DNA of 64,000 bases from Egicoccus sp. AB-alg2 (GTDB lineage: Bacteria > Actinomycetota > Nitriliruptoria > Nitriliruptorales > Nitriliruptoraceae): assembly GCF_041821065.1 (NCBI RefSeq), contig NZ_JBGUAX010000003.1, positions 1 through 64,000 on the forward strand, in the 5' to 3' direction. The first letter of the stretch is position 1. Every line of letters begins with the position of its first letter. Below the pieces are notes generated by a model, which ran no database searches, was not told the DNA's origin, and saw nothing but the letters and a program-made list of their open reading frames with translations. The position numbers and the translations under genes are program-made. This document shows, piece by piece, positions 1 to 10,049 of this stretch.

Positions 1-8
1 CCCGTGCG

Positions 9-36
9 GGGCCCCTCGGCGCTCTCCGAGGGGCCC
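9..36 (+). terminator. Intrinsic-type hairpin upstream of rpsJ
   Basis: An 11-bp perfect inverted repeat (9-19 with 26-36, loop 20-25) precedes the S10 operon. It has no U-tract. It most likely ends the gene to the left of the window; a translation factor gene is usual there, but that is inference. Confidence 0.6.
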
Positions 37-57
37 GGCACGAGAACGTCGCAACGC

Positions 58-63
58 TTGACA
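58..63 (+). promoter_or_regulatory. Candidate -35 of the S10 operon
   Basis: A perfect TTGACA lies 76 bases upstream of rpsJ and just after the terminator hairpin, where the S10-operon promoter should be. No good -10 hexamer follows at 16-18 bases, so the call rests on the -35 and the position alone. Confidence 0.35.
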
Positions 64-139
64 AACGCCAGCCGAACCACCGGGGTCGCTGGGCATCTCA
101 CGGCTCAGCGCTCGCAGGTGGAGACGAAGAAGACGAGAC

Positions 140-451
140 ATGGCTGCTGATCAGAAGATTCGGATTCGCCTCAAGGCGTACGACCACGAGGTCCTGGACC
201 GTTCCGCGCGCGAGATCGTGGACACGGTCGAGGCGACCGGGGCGCACGTCACCGGGCCGGTCCCGTTGCCGACCGAGCGCAACGTGTGGGCCGTCATCCG
301 CTCGCCGCACAAGTACAAGGACTCGCGCGAGCACTTCGAGATGCGCACCCACAAGCGCCTCATCGACATCCACCAGCCGACGCAGAAGACCATCGACAAG
401 CTGATGGGTCTCTCGCTGCCGGCCGGCGTGGACATCGAGATCAAGCTCTGA
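140..451 (+). CDS. rpsJ: 30S ribosomal protein S10
   Basis: First gene of the S10 operon. The 103-residue product has the normal S10 length and the conserved start [15 protein letters not shown]10 sits in the 30S head and in other bacteria also partners NusB in antitermination. The ATG at 140 follows a purine-rich GAGACGAAGAAG stretch. Gene order S10-L3-L4-L23-L2-S19-L22-S3-L16-L29-S17 follows without interruption, which confirms the call. Confidence 0.98.
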   Translation: MAADQKIRIRLKAYDHEVLDRSAREIVDTVEATGAHVTGPVPLPTERNVWAVIRSPHKYKDSREHFEMRTHKRLIDIHQPTQKTIDKLMGLSLPAGVDIEIKL

Positions 452-580
452 CCGACCGGTCGGAGCAGGGGAACCTCCCCGCACGAACACCCGCCGTCCG
501 CTACGGACCTCGCCGCGACGCCCACACCACCACAGCTCGCACGAGGCCGCATGACGGCCAACTGGTAGGAGACGCCACCG

Positions 581-1231
581 ATGGCTTCCAAGGGCATCTT
601 GGGGACCAAGCTCGGCATGACCCAGGTCTTCGACGAGGACAACCGCATCGTCCCCGTCACCGTGGTCCAGGCCGAGCCCAACACCGTGACCCAGGTCAAG
701 ACGACCGAGACCGACGGCTACGTCGCGGTCCAGCTCGCCTACGGCACGCGCAAGCACACCACCAAGCCGCTGGCGGGACACCTCGCCAAGGCCAACGTCG
801 ACAGCGCTCGCGTGCTGGCCGAGTTGCGCCTCGACAACGGCGACGAGCTGCCCGAGGTGGGAAGCAACGTCTCCGTGGAGACGTTCGCCAAGGGTGACGT
901 CATCGACGTCACCGGCACCAGCAAGGGCAAGGGCCACGCCGGCGTCATGAAGCGGCACAACTTCCGCGGCATGGGCGACGGCCACGGTGTCAAGAAGAAG
1001 AACCGTCACCCCGGCTCGGTCGGCAACGCCTCCACCCCGGGGCGCACCTTCAAGGGCCAGCGCATGGCGGGTCGCATGGGTGGCGAGCGCGTCACCGTGC
1101 AGAACCTCGAGGTCGTTGACGTCGACACCGAGCACAACCTCATCCTCGTCAAGGGCGCCCTGCCCGGCGCGGACGGCGGCGTGGTGTTCCTCAAGTCGGC
1201 GGTCAAGGCCCGGAAGGGCGGTGAAGCCTGA
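581..1231 (+). CDS. rplC: 50S ribosomal protein L3
   Basis: 216 residues, normal for bacterial L3, beginning [17 protein letters not shown] and containing the conserved GxGxxGxxKRHNF and [11 protein letters not shown] segments that reach the peptidyl-transferase region. Its stop codon TGA shares a base with the next ATG (TGATG at 1229-1233), so rplD is translationally coupled. The 129-base spacer after rpsJ shows nothing I recognise except the Shine-Dalgarno TAGGAG at 567-572. Confidence 0.98.
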   Translation: MASKGILGTKLGMTQVFDEDNRIVPVTVVQAEPNTVTQVKTTETDGYVAVQLAYGTRKHTTKPLAGHLAKANVDSARVLAELRLDNGDELPEVGSNVSVETFAKGDVIDVTGTSKGKGHAGVMKRHNFRGMGDGHGVKKKNRHPGSVGNASTPGRTFKGQRMAGRMGGERVTVQNLEVVDVDTEHNLILVKGALPGADGGVVFLKSAVKARKGGEA

Positions 1232-1887
1232 TGACCCAGGTAGACGTGAAGGACCTGCAGGGCACGACGGTCGACACGATCGACCTGCCCGCGGCGTGGT
1301 TCGAGGGCGAGGTCAAGGTGCACGTGATGCACCAGGTCGTGACCGCGCAGCTCGCCGCCGCCCGCCAGGGGACCCACAAGACCAAGACCCGCGGCGAGGT
1401 CGCCGGCGGTGGCGCCAAGCCGTGGCGCCAGAAGGGCACCGGTCGCGCCCGCCAGGGCTCGATCCGCGCCCCGCAGTGGGTCGGCGGTGGCGTCGCCCAC
1501 GGCCGCACCCCCAGCGACTGGTCGGTGCGGGTCAACAAGAAGGTGAAGCGCTCCGCGCTGCGCTCCGCGCTGACCGACCGCGCCAACAACGGGCTGGTCA
1601 ACGTCGTCCGCGGCCTGCAGTTCGCCACCCCGAAGACCAAGGACGCGGTCGCCGCCCTGGCGGCACTCGGCCTGGCCGAGGGCAAGGTCCTGGTCGTGCT
1701 CGCCGACCGTCACCAGGAGACGCTGCTCTCACTGCGCAACCTGCCGCGGGTGCACACCCTGACCGTCGACCAGCTCAACACCTACGACGTGCTCGACAGT
1801 GACGTCGTGGTGTTCGACGAGGCCGCCATCGCCCTGATCGGCACCGGTCGCCTCGCGAGCCAGGACACCGAGGAGGTCTCCCAGTGA
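1231..1887 (+). CDS. rplD: 50S ribosomal protein L4
   Basis: 218 residues. It shows the L4 exit-tunnel loop region ([20 protein letters not shown], then [16 protein letters not shown]). L4 binds 23S rRNA at the tunnel constriction. In E. coli it autoregulates the S10 operon; no equivalent leader is evident here. The start overlaps rplC by one base and the end overlaps rplW by four (ATGA-like GTGA). Confidence 0.98.
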   Translation: MTQVDVKDLQGTTVDTIDLPAAWFEGEVKVHVMHQVVTAQLAAARQGTHKTKTRGEVAGGGAKPWRQKGTGRARQGSIRAPQWVGGGVAHGRTPSDWSVRVNKKVKRSALRSALTDRANNGLVNVVRGLQFATPKTKDAVAALAALGLAEGKVLVVLADRHQETLLSLRNLPRVHTLTVDQLNTYDVLDSDVVVFDEAAIALIGTGRLASQDTEEVSQ

Positions 1888-2174
1888 AGGACCCCCGCGA
1901 CATCATCCGGCGCCCGGTGATCTCCGAGAAGACCTACGGGCTGCTCGACGAGAACAAGTACACGTTCATCGTGGACCCGCGCAGCAACAAGACCGAGATC
2001 AAGCAGGCGATCGAGAAGATCTTCGACGTCAAGGTCGTCAGCGTGAACACGATGAACCGGCCCGGGAAGCGCAAGCGCCGCGGGTGGATCGTCGGCAAGC
2101 GTCCCGACACCAAGCGCGCCATCGTGACCCTGGCGCCGGGTGACGAGATCGAACTCTTCGAGGCCGGGCTCTAA
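1884..2174 (+). CDS. rplW: 50S ribosomal protein L23
   Basis: 96 residues starting at GTG 1884, four bases inside rplD. It contains [20 protein letters not shown] and a basic [10 protein letters not shown] segment typical of L23, which lies at the tunnel exit and docks trigger factor and SRP. The length is standard. Confidence 0.97.
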   Translation: MKDPRDIIRRPVISEKTYGLLDENKYTFIVDPRSNKTEIKQAIEKIFDVKVVSVNTMNRPGKRKRRGWIVGKRPDTKRAIVTLAPGDEIELFEAGL

Positions 2175-2207
2175 GCCCGCCCGAGCGACCTCCCAGAGGT
2201 TCCCACC

Positions 2208-3041
2208 ATGGCCATTCGCAAGTTCAAGCCGACGTCGCCCGGGCGGCGTGGCGCTTCGGTCAACGACTTCGGCACCGTCACGAAGTCGACGCCCGAGCGC
2301 TCGCTGCTGGCGCCCCTGTCCAAGAAGGCCGGTCGCAACACCCACGGCCGTATCACCAGCCGCCACCGCGGCGGTGGGCACAAGCGCAAGTACCGCGTCA
2401 TCGACTTCCGTCGCAACAAGGACGGCGTGCCCGCCACGGTCGCGGCGGTCGAGTACGACCCCAACCGCTCGGCGCGGATCGCGCTGCTGCACTACCACGA
2501 CGGCGAGAAGCGCTACATCCTGGCGCCGAAGAACCTCGTCGTCGGCGCGGTCGTGGAGTCGGGCCCCGGCGCCGACATCAAGGTCGGCAACGCCCTGCCG
2601 CTGGTGAACATCCCGGTCGGTACCACCGTCCACGCCGTGGAACTGCGGCCGGGCGGTGGCGCCAAGCTGGGCCGCTCGGCCGGCACCTCGATCCAGCTGC
2701 TCGCCAAGGAAGGCAAGATGGCCGCGCTGCGGCTGCCCTCCGGTGAGATCCGCCTGGTCGAGAACCGCTGCCGCGCCACCATCGGCGCCGTCGGCAACGA
2801 GGAGCACGAGCTCCTCAACCACGGCAAGGCCGGTGCGACCCGCTGGCGCGGCCAGCGTCCGCAGACCCGCGGTGTCGCCATGAACCCGGTCGACCACCCG
2901 CTCGGCGGTGGTGAGGGCAAGTCCTCCGGCGGCCGCCACCCGGTCGACCCGTGGGGCAACCCCGAGCGCCGCACCCGTCGGGGCAAGAAGGCCTCCGACC
3001 AGTACATCATCCGCCGTCGCGGCAAGAACCGGAGGCGCTGA
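2208..3041 (+). CDS. rplB: 50S ribosomal protein L2
   Basis: 277 residues, normal for L2. The N-terminal [14 protein letters not shown], the [18 protein letters not shown] segment and the C-terminal [22 protein letters not shown] are all intact. The last includes the conserved histidine near the peptidyl-transferase centre. Shine-Dalgarno AGAGG lies at 2194-2198. Needed for subunit association and peptidyl transfer. Confidence 0.98.
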   Translation: MAIRKFKPTSPGRRGASVNDFGTVTKSTPERSLLAPLSKKAGRNTHGRITSRHRGGGHKRKYRVIDFRRNKDGVPATVAAVEYDPNRSARIALLHYHDGEKRYILAPKNLVVGAVVESGPGADIKVGNALPLVNIPVGTTVHAVELRPGGGAKLGRSAGTSIQLLAKEGKMAALRLPSGEIRLVENRCRATIGAVGNEEHELLNHGKAGATRWRGQRPQTRGVAMNPVDHPLGGGEGKSSGGRHPVDPWGNPERRTRRGKKASDQYIIRRRGKNRRR

Positions 3042-3044
3042 CAC

Positions 3045-3332
3045 ATGCCCCGCAGCCTGAAGAAGGGTCCGTTCGTCGACGACCACCTCATGAAGAAGGT
3101 GGACGCACAGAACGAGGCCGGCGAGAAGCGCGTCATCAAGACCTGGTCGCGGCGATCGACGATCTTCCCGGAGATGGTCGGTCACACGATCGCGGTCCAC
3201 GACGGTCGCAAGCACGTGCCGGTCTTCATCTCCGAGTCCATGGTCGGCCACAAGCTGGGCGAGTTCGCTCCCACCCGCGCCATCAAGTGGGGCGGGGCTG
3301 GCGAGAAGCAGGCCCAGAAGAAGCGCCGATAG
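3045..3332 (+). CDS. rpsS: 30S ribosomal protein S19
   Basis: 95 residues beginning [15 protein letters not shown], the family signature. It contacts S13 in the 30S head. It starts three bases after the rplB stop, over the Shine-Dalgarno GGAGG inside the rplB end (3031-3035). Confidence 0.98.
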   Translation: MPRSLKKGPFVDDHLMKKVDAQNEAGEKRVIKTWSRRSTIFPEMVGHTIAVHDGRKHVPVFISESMVGHKLGEFAPTRAIKWGGAGEKQAQKKRR

Positions 3333-3396
3333 GGAAGTCGCCCCCTCGGGGCGCGAGAAGGATTCGCCTCCACAGGGGCGCGAGAAGGACTTGCAC

Positions 3397-3747
3397 ATGA
3401 TCACCAAGGTCAAGGCGACCGCGAAGTACGTGCGCGTCTCGCCGTACAAGGTCCGCCAGCTGACCCCGCTCATCGTGGGGCAGTCGGTGGCCGAGGCGCA
3501 GCGCATCCTGTCCTTCACGGACAAGAAGGCCGCTGCCGCGCCGCTGCTCAAGGTCCTGAACTCGGCGATCGCGAACGCGGAGAACAACGACGGGCTCGAC
3601 CCCGACGAGCTGATCGTCCACACCGCCTACGCCGACGAGGGCCCCACCCTCAAGCGCTACCAGCCGCGCGCCCTCGGTCGCGCCTACCGCATCCGCAAGC
3701 GGACGAGCCACATCACCGTGGTGGTCTCGCCCGCGGAGGAGAACTGA
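3397..3747 (+). CDS. rplV: 50S ribosomal protein L22
   Basis: 116 residues starting [21 protein letters not shown] chose ATG 3397 over the in-frame TTG at 3391 because the Shine-Dalgarno GAGAAGGA (3382-3389) is seven bases from the ATG but only one from the TTG. The C-terminal beta-hairpin motif [16 protein letters not shown] lines the exit tunnel, where macrolide-resistance changes map in other species. Confidence 0.96.
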   Translation: MITKVKATAKYVRVSPYKVRQLTPLIVGQSVAEAQRILSFTDKKAAAAPLLKVLNSAIANAENNDGLDPDELIVHTAYADEGPTLKRYQPRALGRAYRIRKRTSHITVVVSPAEEN

Positions 3748-3748
3748 C

Positions 3749-4909
3749 ATGGGTCAGAAGGTCAACCCGTACGGCTTCCGTCTCGGCGTCACCACGGACT
3801 GGAAGTCCAAGTGGATCGCGGACAAGAAGGAATACGCCGCGTACCTCCACGAGGACGACCGCGTGCGCAAGTACGTGCGTCAGCGCGTGCGTCACGCCGG
3901 CATCAGCCGCATCGACATCACCCGCACCCGTGACAACGTCGAGGTCAGCGTCCAGGCGGCGCGTCCCGGCATCGTCATCGGTCGCCGTGGTGCCGAGGCC
4001 GACGCGATCCGGGCGGATCTCGAGAAGCTGACCTCGAAGAAGGTCAAGCTCAACATCATCGAGATCAAGAACCCCGAGCTCGACGCGCAGGTCGTGGCGT
4101 TCAACGTCGCCGAGCAGCTGCGTGGCCGGGTCTCGTTCCGTCGCGCCATGCGCCGCGCGGTGCAGTCGGCCATGAAGGCCGGCGCCAAGGGCATCCGGAT
4201 CCAGGTCTCGGGCCGCCTCGGCGGTGCGGAGATGAGCCGGACCGAGTGGTACCGCGAGGGTCGCGTCCCGCTGCACACGCTGCGCGCCAAGGTCGACTAC
4301 GGCTTCGACGAGGCCCGGACCACCTACGGCCGCATCGGCGTCAAGGTGTGGGTCTACACCGGTGAGCAGATCGGCACCGGCGAGGAGGCCGAGGCCCAGC
4401 GCGCGATGGACCGTGCCAAGGCGCTGGCCGAGGGCCGCCCGGTCGACGACCGTCCGCGCCGCAAGTCGGCCCGCAAGGCCGCCAGCGTGGCCAAGAAGGT
4501 CACCGGCGTCGGCTCGCGGCAGCAGCCCGCCAAGACCGCCCCTGCCGAGGCCGCCCCAGCCGACACCTCGGACACCGCCGGCTCGCCGGCGACGCCGGGT
4601 GGCCCCGGCCACACGGTGCCCACCTCGGTGACCGAGCCGGGCCAGACCCCCAAGACCGACGTCGAGCAGGCCACCACCGAGTCCCTGCCGCCGCAGTCGG
4701 GCCCGATGGACGTCAGCGCCGTGACCGAGGCCGACGTGACGCCGGGCGAGGAGTCGGCGCCGACCGACGCCGTCCCGGCCGGCTCGCCCGAGGGCGCGAA
4801 CGCCGAGGCCGACACCGACAAGCCGTCCACCGCCGTCACCGACGTCGAGCAGTCCGGGGACGCCCCCGCTGCCGGCACGGAGGGCGACGCCGAGGAAGGG
4901 GAGAGCTGA
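3749..4909 (+). CDS. rpsC: 30S ribosomal protein S3 with long acidic C-terminal tail
   Basis: The first 208 residues are a complete S3: [13 protein letters not shown], a KH domain with GRRG around residues 78-81, and the C-terminal domain ending near [11 protein letters not shown]. Residues 209-386 are an extension: first Lys/Arg-rich to about residue 255, then rich in Thr, Ala, Pro, Glu and Asp with no fold I recognise. Bacterial S3 is usually 210-280 residues. S3 lines the mRNA entry channel and has helicase activity with S4. The stop overlaps rplP's ATG by one base, so the tail belongs to the real reading frame. Confidence 0.96.
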   Translation: MGQKVNPYGFRLGVTTDWKSKWIADKKEYAAYLHEDDRVRKYVRQRVRHAGISRIDITRTRDNVEVSVQAARPGIVIGRRGAEADAIRADLEKLTSKKVKLNIIEIKNPELDAQVVAFNVAEQLRGRVSFRRAMRRAVQSAMKAGAKGIRIQVSGRLGGAEMSRTEWYREGRVPLHTLRAKVDYGFDEARTTYGRIGVKVWVYTGEQIGTGEEAEAQRAMDRAKALAEGRPVDDRPRRKSARKAASVAKKVTGVGSRQQPAKTAPAEAAPADTSDTAGSPATPGGPGHTVPTSVTEPGQTPKTDVEQATTESLPPQSGPMDVSAVTEADVTPGEESAPTDAVPAGSPEGANAEADTDKPSTAVTDVEQSGDAPAAGTEGDAEEGES

Positions 4910-5331
4910 TGCTCGCTCCCAAGCGCGTCAAGCACCGCAAGCAGCACCGGCCGCGCCCGCTGAAGGGCCTGTCCAAGGGCCACACCCAGGTCTACGTGGG
5001 TGACTACGGCCTGATGGCGACCACGCCGGGCTGGATCACCGCACGGCAGATCGAGGCCGCCCGTATCTCCATCACGCGTGCCATCAAGCGTGGCGGGAAG
5101 GTGCGCATCACGATCTTCCCGGACCGTTCCATCACCAAGAAGCCGCTGGAGACCCGGATGGGTTCCGGCAAGGGCTCGCCGGACCACTGGGTCGCGGCGG
5201 TCAAGCCCGGCCGGATCATGTTCGAGCTGTCCGGCGTCCCCGAGGAGCTGGCCCGCGAGGCCATGCGCAAGGCGTCGCACAAGCTCCCCGTCAAGACCAA
5301 GTTCGTCAAGCGCGAGGAGGGCGGCGAGTGA
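4909..5331 (+). CDS. rplP: 50S ribosomal protein L16
   Basis: 140 residues, [16 protein letters not shown] start and conserved GYGLMA-like and [18 protein letters not shown] segments, as in all L16 proteins at the tRNA elbow contact. The length is standard. It overlaps rpsC by one base and rpmC by four. Confidence 0.98.
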   Translation: MLAPKRVKHRKQHRPRPLKGLSKGHTQVYVGDYGLMATTPGWITARQIEAARISITRAIKRGGKVRITIFPDRSITKKPLETRMGSGKGSPDHWVAAVKPGRIMFELSGVPEELAREAMRKASHKLPVKTKFVKREEGGE

Positions 5332-5543
5332 GCACCGCGACCGAGCTGCGTGAGCTTCCCGACGACGAGCTGCGTCAGGCGCTGACCGAGAGCAAGGAGG
5401 AGCTGTTCAACCTCCGCTTCCAGGTCGTGACCGGGCAGCTCGACGACCCCCGTCGAATCAAGACCGTCAAGCGCGAGATCGCGCGCATCCTGACCGTGAT
5501 GCGGGAGCGCGAGATCGCCGCCGCACGTGACACCGAGGCCTGA
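5328..5543 (+). CDS. rpmC: 50S ribosomal protein L29
   Basis: 71 residues from a GTG start overlapping rplP by four bases. Conserved [12 protein letters not shown] and [16 protein letters not shown] helices identify L29, which sits by L23 at the tunnel exit. Confidence 0.97.
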   Translation: MSTATELRELPDDELRQALTESKEELFNLRFQVVTGQLDDPRRIKTVKREIARILTVMREREIAAARDTEA

Positions 5544-5548
5544 TACCC

Positions 5549-5818
5549 ATGGCAGAGACCACCGAGCGCAGCACCACCCGCAAGGAGCGCCAGGGCGTCG
5601 TCGTGTCCGACGTGCAGGACAAGACCATCGTCGTGCGCGTCGACCGGCGGACGACCCACCCGCTGTACGGCAAGACGATGAAGTCGTCGAAGAAGTACCA
5701 CGTCCACGACGAGACCAACGACGCCAACGTCGGCGACACGGTCCGCATCGTCGAGACCCGTCCGCTGTCGAAGCTCAAGCGCTGGCGCCTGGCCGAAATC
5801 GTCGAGCGCGCGAAGTAA
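5549..5818 (+). CDS. rpsQ: 30S ribosomal protein S17
   Basis: 89 residues with [20 protein letters not shown] and KYHVHDETN, the S17 OB-fold signature. It is the last gene of the S10 block. An 87-base spacer then separates it from rplN, the first gene of the spc block. Confidence 0.97.
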   Translation: MAETTERSTTRKERQGVVVSDVQDKTIVVRVDRRTTHPLYGKTMKSSKKYHVHDETNDANVGDTVRIVETRPLSKLKRWRLAEIVERAK

Positions 5819-5905
5819 TCACCCGTCCGGACGGGTGCCCCGGCCGGCGTGTGACACGCCACGAGGCACCGCGCCCCGACGAACGAAGCAGAGAGACGAT
5901 CAACG

Positions 5906-6274
5906 ATGATCCAGCAGGAATCGCGGCTGAAGGTCGCGGACAACTCGGGGGCACGCGAAGTGCTGTGCATCCGGGTGCTCGGCGGGTCCGGACGGCGCTA
6001 CGCGTCCGTCGGTGACGTGTTCGTCGGCACCGTCAAGAACGCGATCCCCCAGTCCAACGTCAAGAAGGGCGAGGTCGTCCGCTGCGTGGTCGTGCGCACC
6101 GCCAAGGAGCGCCGGCGGCCGGACGGTTCCTACGTCAAGTTCGACGACAACGCGTGCGTGATCATCCGCCCGGACGGCAGCCCGCGCGGGACCCGCATCT
6201 TCGGGCCCGTCGCTCGCGAGCTGCGCGACAACAAGTTCATGCGGATCATCTCGCTCGCGCCGGAGGTGCTGTAG
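5906..6274 (+). CDS. rplN: 50S ribosomal protein L14
   Basis: 122 residues, exact family length, starting [19 protein letters not shown], with [13 protein letters not shown] and [14 protein letters not shown]14 forms an intersubunit bridge and binds RsfS. A purine-rich AGAGAGACG element precedes the ATG. Confidence 0.98.
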   Translation: MIQQESRLKVADNSGAREVLCIRVLGGSGRRYASVGDVFVGTVKNAIPQSNVKKGEVVRCVVVRTAKERRRPDGSYVKFDDNACVIIRPDGSPRGTRIFGPVARELRDNKFMRIISLAPEVL

Positions 6275-6277
6275 ACC

Positions 6278-6607
6278 ATGCGTCGCATTCGCAAGGACGA
6301 CCAGGTCCAGGTGATCGCCGGCAAGGACGCGGGCCGCTCCGGCCGCGTCATCAAGGTGTTCACCGACCGCGACCGCGTGCTGGTCGAGGGTCGCAACTAC
6401 GTCAAGAAGCACGAGCGGATCCAGGCCCAGCGTGGTGGCGCCCAGGAGGGCGGCATCATCGAGACCGAGGCCCCGATCCACATCTCCAACCTGATGCCGA
6501 TCTGCCCCTCGTGCGATGCCCCGACCCGCGTCGGCTACCGCTACGAGAACGAGGGCGACCGTCGCAGCAAGGTCCGCGTCTGCAAGAAGTGCGACAGCAC
6601 CTTCTGA
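6278..6607 (+). CDS. rplX: 50S ribosomal protein L24
   Basis: 109 residues. A KOW motif ([21 protein letters not shown]) lies at the N-terminus, followed by the conserved [11 protein letters not shown]. The C-terminus carries two CxxC pairs (CPSC, CKKC) as in zinc-type L24 of actinobacteria. L24 starts 50S assembly. Confidence 0.97.
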   Translation: MRRIRKDDQVQVIAGKDAGRSGRVIKVFTDRDRVLVEGRNYVKKHERIQAQRGGAQEGGIIETEAPIHISNLMPICPSCDAPTRVGYRYENEGDRRSKVRVCKKCDSTF

Positions 6608-6738
6608 GCCGCCGCCGACACCAACGACCCCACACCGCGAGCCGGCCCGGCCTGTGACAGGCAGCGGGATCGGCGCCACACCGCCCGACGCGAGCGGTGC
6701 GGCCGAGTCGGCCGCGACGAACGAGGAAGACGCTTCCC

Positions 6739-7338
6739 ATGAGCGACACCGAGACCACCACCGCCCCGACGGGCGGCACCGACCGGGTCGTGCCGCGCCT
6801 AAAGCAGCGCTACCTGGACGAGGTTCGCCCGCAGCTGCTCGAGCAGCTCGGCGTCAACGCGATGCGCATCCCCAAGCTCGAGAAGATCGTCGTCAACGTC
6901 GGTCTCGGCGAGGCGGTCAACGACTCGCGCGCGCTCGAGGGCGCGATCCGCGACCTGCAGACGATCACCGGCCAGAAGCCGCGCGTGAACCGGGCCCGCA
7001 AGTCCATCGCCGGGTTCAAGCTGCGCGAGGGCATGCCGATCGGCGCGAAGGTGACGCTGCGCGGCGACCGGGCGTGGGAGTTCTTCGACCGGCTGCTGTC
7101 GGTCGCCTTCCCCCGCATCCGTGACTTCCGTGGCCTGAAGGCGACCTCCTTCGACGGCAACGGCAACTACACGTTCGGGCTCACCGAGCAGCTGGTGTTC
7201 CCGGAGATCGACTACGACCAGATCGACGCCGTGCGTGGCATGGACATCACCATCGTCACCACCGCGGACGACGACGAGCATGCCCGCGCGTTCCTGGACG
7301 CCTACGGCTTCCCGTTCGTCCGCGACACCCAAGGTTAA
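6739..7338 (+). CDS. rplE: 50S ribosomal protein L5
   Basis: 199 residues from ATG 6739, chosen because GAGGAAG (6723-6729) lies nine bases upstream; a 14-codon in-frame extension upstream has no ribosome site. The core begins [18 protein letters not shown] and shows [11 protein letters not shown] and the C-terminal FRGL and [11 protein letters not shown]5 binds 5S rRNA and forms a bridge to S13. About 17 N-terminal residues, Thr/Pro-rich, precede the usual L5 start. Confidence 0.95.
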   Translation: MSDTETTTAPTGGTDRVVPRLKQRYLDEVRPQLLEQLGVNAMRIPKLEKIVVNVGLGEAVNDSRALEGAIRDLQTITGQKPRVNRARKSIAGFKLREGMPIGAKVTLRGDRAWEFFDRLLSVAFPRIRDFRGLKATSFDGNGNYTFGLTEQLVFPEIDYDQIDAVRGMDITIVTTADDDEHARAFLDAYGFPFVRDTQG

Positions 7339-7347
7339 GGAAGAGAC

Positions 7348-7533
7348 GTGGCGAAGAAGTCAAAGATCGCCCAGCAGCGCCGCGGCATGAAGTACGGCGT
7401 GCAGAACTACACGCGCTGCGACCGGTGTGGTCGTCCGCGCGCCGTGTTCAAGCGCTTCAAGCTGTGCCGGGTCTGCTTCCGCGAGATGGCACACGCCGGC
7501 GAGCTGCCGGGCATCAAGAAGGCCTCCTGGTAA
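7348..7533 (+). CDS. rpsZ: 30S ribosomal protein S14, zinc type
   Basis: 61 residues from GTG 7348 with the two CxxC zinc pairs (CDRCGR and CRVC), which define the short zinc-containing S14. No zinc-free paralogue occurs in this window. Nine bases follow the rplE stop, with Shine-Dalgarno AGGAAGAG. Confidence 0.97.
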   Translation: MAKKSKIAQQRRGMKYGVQNYTRCDRCGRPRAVFKRFKLCRVCFREMAHAGELPGIKKASW

Positions 7534-7572
7534 CGGATGCGGGTGGGGCTGCGCCCCCCCGCAGGCCCCCCC

Positions 7573-7653
7573 AAGGTCAAGGGCCAAGGTCAAGGGCCAA
7601 GGGCAAGGGCAAATGCAAGAGCCAGGTCAAGGACATCACCCGCTGCGCGGGTG
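7573..7653 (+). repeat. Short AAGGTCAAGGGCC-type repeat and hairpin between rpsZ and rpsH
   Basis: From 7573 to about 7632 the DNA is built from imperfect copies of CCAAGGTCAAGGG, AGGGCAAGGG and related units, strongly purine-biased on the plus strand. A 7-bp hairpin follows (7637-7643 with 7647-7653). It is non-coding in the operon's frame. It may be slippage-generated or a processing site. Confidence 0.6.
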
Positions 7654-7706
7654 ACTGACACGGGAAGTGCCGGGATGCGTCCCGGGAACCCCGAGGAGCA
7701 CCGAAC

Positions 7707-8105
7707 ATGACGATGACCGACCCCGTGGCGGACATGCTGACGCGTGTCCGGAACGCGTCGATCGCATACCACGACACGACCACCATGCCGTCCTCGAAGA
7801 TCAAGGTGAACATCGCCCGGATCCTCGAGCAGGAGGGCTACATCACCGGCTGGTCGGTCGACGACGCCACGCCGCAGCCGAACCTGACCATCCGGATGAA
7901 GTACGGCCCCAACCGCGAGCGCGTGATCACCGGTCTGCGCCGCATCTCCAAGCCGGGCCTGCGCGTCTACGTGAAGAAGGACGAGATCCCCCGCGTGCTG
8001 GGTGGCCTCGGCGTCGCGATCCTGTCCACCAACGCCGGCCTGATGACCGACCGCACCGCGCGCCAGGAAGGCCGCGGCGGCGAAGTCGTCGCCTACGTCT
8101 GGTAG
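7707..8105 (+). CDS. rpsH: 30S ribosomal protein S8
   Basis: 132 residues, [17 protein letters not shown] start and the C-terminal GVGGE-like block ([21 protein letters not shown]), which is the S8 signature. S8 binds helix 21 of 16S rRNA. Shine-Dalgarno GAGGAGC lies at 7693-7699. Either of two ATGs six bases apart could be the start. Confidence 0.97.
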   Translation: MTMTDPVADMLTRVRNASIAYHDTTTMPSSKIKVNIARILEQEGYITGWSVDDATPQPNLTIRMKYGPNRERVITGLRRISKPGLRVYVKKDEIPRVLGGLGVAILSTNAGLMTDRTARQEGRGGEVVAYVW

Positions 8106-8113
8106 GAGAAACC

Positions 8114-8656
8114 ATGTCCCGCATTGGCAAGCTCCCGGTTCCCGTGCCGGACGGCGTCGACGTCACGATCGATGGCCTGACGGTCACCGTGAAGGGGCCC
8201 AAGGGCGAGTTGACCCGCACCATGCCCGAGGGCGTCACCCTGTCGCGTGACGAGGACGGCGCCGTCGTGGTCACCCGCAACGGCGAGACGCGGACCGAGC
8301 GGTCGCGTCACGGCCTGGTGCGCACCCTGATCAGCAACATGATCGTCGGCGTCACCGACGGCTACCGCAAGGCGCTCGAGCTGGTCGGCGTCGGGTACCG
8401 CGCTGCCGCCAAGGGCTCGGACGTCGAACTGCAGGTCGGCTACAGCCACCCGGTACTGATCGAGGCGCCCGACGGCATCACCCTCAACGTGCCGGCCCCG
8501 ACGCGGATCGAGGTCAGCGGCATCGACAAGGTGCTCGTCGGCCAGGTCGCCGCCAACATCCGCAAGGTGCGTCCGCCGGAGCCCTACAAGGGCAAGGGCA
8601 TCAAGTACGAGGGCGAGCGCATCCGCCGCAAGGCCGGCAAGGCCGCGGGCCGCTAG
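8114..8656 (+). CDS. rplF: 50S ribosomal protein L6
   Basis: 180 residues from ATG 8114 (Shine-Dalgarno TAGGAGA overlapping the rpsH stop). [17 protein letters not shown] and the closing [16 protein letters not shown] are diagnostic. Two repeated domains, as in all L6. The open frame continues far upstream without a start signal, so the short form is right. Confidence 0.97.
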   Translation: MSRIGKLPVPVPDGVDVTIDGLTVTVKGPKGELTRTMPEGVTLSRDEDGAVVVTRNGETRTERSRHGLVRTLISNMIVGVTDGYRKALELVGVGYRAAAKGSDVELQVGYSHPVLIEAPDGITLNVPAPTRIEVSGIDKVLVGQVAANIRKVRPPEPYKGKGIKYEGERIRRKAGKAAGR

Positions 8657-8822
8657 GCCTGCCGCCCACCCGGCGTACCGCAACGACAACCAACCGCCAG
8701 CGGTGCCGCGGGCTTCCCAGCCGCGGTGCCGCCGCCCCGAGCGAGGCCCCTCGCGACGGGCTCGTGGCCGCCCTCTCGACCGCACCCGGTCCGGGCGGCT
8801 GCACGAGGAGGAGAAGACCTTC

Positions 8823-9182
8823 ATGGACGCGAGCAAGAAGCGCCTCGCCCGCCAGCGGCGGCAGAAGCGCATCCGCAAGCACGTGCGTGGCACGGCCGTC
8901 AAGCCGCGCCTGTCCGTGTACCGCAGCAACACCCACATCTACGCCCAGCTCATCGACGACGTGAGCGGCCACACGGTGGCCGCGGCGTCCTCGCTGGAGA
9001 CCGGGGTGGCCAAGGGCGACGACGGCAAGGTCGGCGTCGCCAAGCAGGTCGGCACCCTCGTCGGCCAGCGCGCCAAGGACGCCGGCATCTCGACCTGCGT
9101 CTTCGACCGCGGCGGCAACCGCTACGCCGGCCGGGTCGCGGCCCTCGCCGAGGGCGCGCGCGAGGCGGGGCTCGAGTTCTAG
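8823..9182 (+). CDS. rplR: 50S ribosomal protein L18
   Basis: 119 residues from ATG 8823, preceded by GAGGAGGAG (8805-8813). [20 protein letters not shown] and [21 protein letters not shown] are the conserved L18 ends; it carries 5S rRNA with L5. The 166-base spacer after rplF shows no further element I recognise. Confidence 0.97.
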   Translation: MDASKKRLARQRRQKRIRKHVRGTAVKPRLSVYRSNTHIYAQLIDDVSGHTVAAASSLETGVAKGDDGKVGVAKQVGTLVGQRAKDAGISTCVFDRGGNRYAGRVAALAEGAREAGLEF

Positions 9183-9224
9183 AGAGGTCTCCCCGGCACT
9201 TGCCGGGGCACAAAGGAGTAACCC

Positions 9225-9824
9225 ATGGCAGCCAACAACCGTGGAGGCGGGGGTCCGGGTCGCGGTCGCGGCCGGGACGACCGTCGCGGGCGGGGTCGCG
9301 AGCAGGAGCGCGAGCAGTACGACGAGCGCGTCGTCGCGATCAACCGCGTCGCCAAGGTCGTGAAGGGTGGTCGCCGCTTCCAGTTCACCGCGCTCGTCGT
9401 CGTCGGTGACGGCAAGGGCATGGTGGGCATCGGCCACGGCAAGGCCAAGGAAGTGCAGTCGGCCATCCAGAAGGGCGTCGAAGAGGCCAAGAAGAACTTC
9501 TTCAAGGTCCCGATGGTCGGCAACACCATCGTGCACCCCGTCGTGGGTCGCGCCGGCGCCGGTCAGGTCATGCTCAAGCCGGCCGCCCCGGGTACCGGGG
9601 TCATCGCCGGTGGTCCGGTCCGCGCCGTCATCGAGGCCGCCGGTATCCACGACCTGCTCGCGAAGTCGCTGGGCACCGCCAACCCGATCAACGTCGTGCA
9701 CGCGACGGTGGCCGGGCTGAAGAGCCAGCGCTCCGCCCACGAGATCGCCACCCTCCGGGACAAGGCGGTCGAGGACGTGGCCCCCAAGAAGATGCTGGAG
9801 ACGATGCGACAGGGTGGGAAGTGA
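9225..9824 (+). CDS. rpsE: 30S ribosomal protein S5
   Basis: 199 residues. A Gly/Arg-rich N-terminal tail of about 30 residues precedes the S5 double-stranded RNA-binding domain ([19 protein letters not shown]) and the C-terminal domain ([18 protein letters not shown]). S5 acts in decoding accuracy. The stop overlaps the rpmD start by one base. Confidence 0.97.
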   Translation: MAANNRGGGGPGRGRGRDDRRGRGREQEREQYDERVVAINRVAKVVKGGRRFQFTALVVVGDGKGMVGIGHGKAKEVQSAIQKGVEEAKKNFFKVPMVGNTIVHPVVGRAGAGQVMLKPAAPGTGVIAGGPVRAVIEAAGIHDLLAKSLGTANPINVVHATVAGLKSQRSAHEIATLRDKAVEDVAPKKMLETMRQGGK

Positions 9825-10048
9825 TGGCTGACAAGCTGCTGCGCATCACCCAGACGCGGTCGGTCATCGGCCGCACCCAGGACCAGCGCGACACCGTGCG
9901 GTCCCTGGGCCTCAAGCGCATCCGTCACACCGTCGAGCAGCCGGACCGCCCGGAGATCCGTGGGATGCTCCGCAAGGTCCCGCACCTCGTCGAGTGGGAA
10001 GTCGTGGACGCGGCGAAGCCGAACACGCGGCCTGAAGTGGAGGCCTGA
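9824..10048 (+). CDS. rpmD: 50S ribosomal protein L30
   Basis: 74 residues, [17 protein letters not shown] and [15 protein letters not shown] being typical. About 14 residues longer than usual because of a C-terminal tail. I chose ATG 9824; a GTG one codon upstream (9821) is also possible. Coupled to rpsE by TGATG. Confidence 0.95.
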   Translation: MADKLLRITQTRSVIGRTQDQRDTVRSLGLKRIRHTVEQPDRPEIRGMLRKVPHLVEWEVVDAAKPNTRPEVEA

Positions 10049-10049
10049 G

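Noticed and set aside
98-1135. Long minus-strand open frame opposite rpsJ-rplC
   Set aside because: Shadow of two certain ribosomal genes in GC-rich DNA; repetitive Val/Leu/Asp/Gly/His composition and no start signal.
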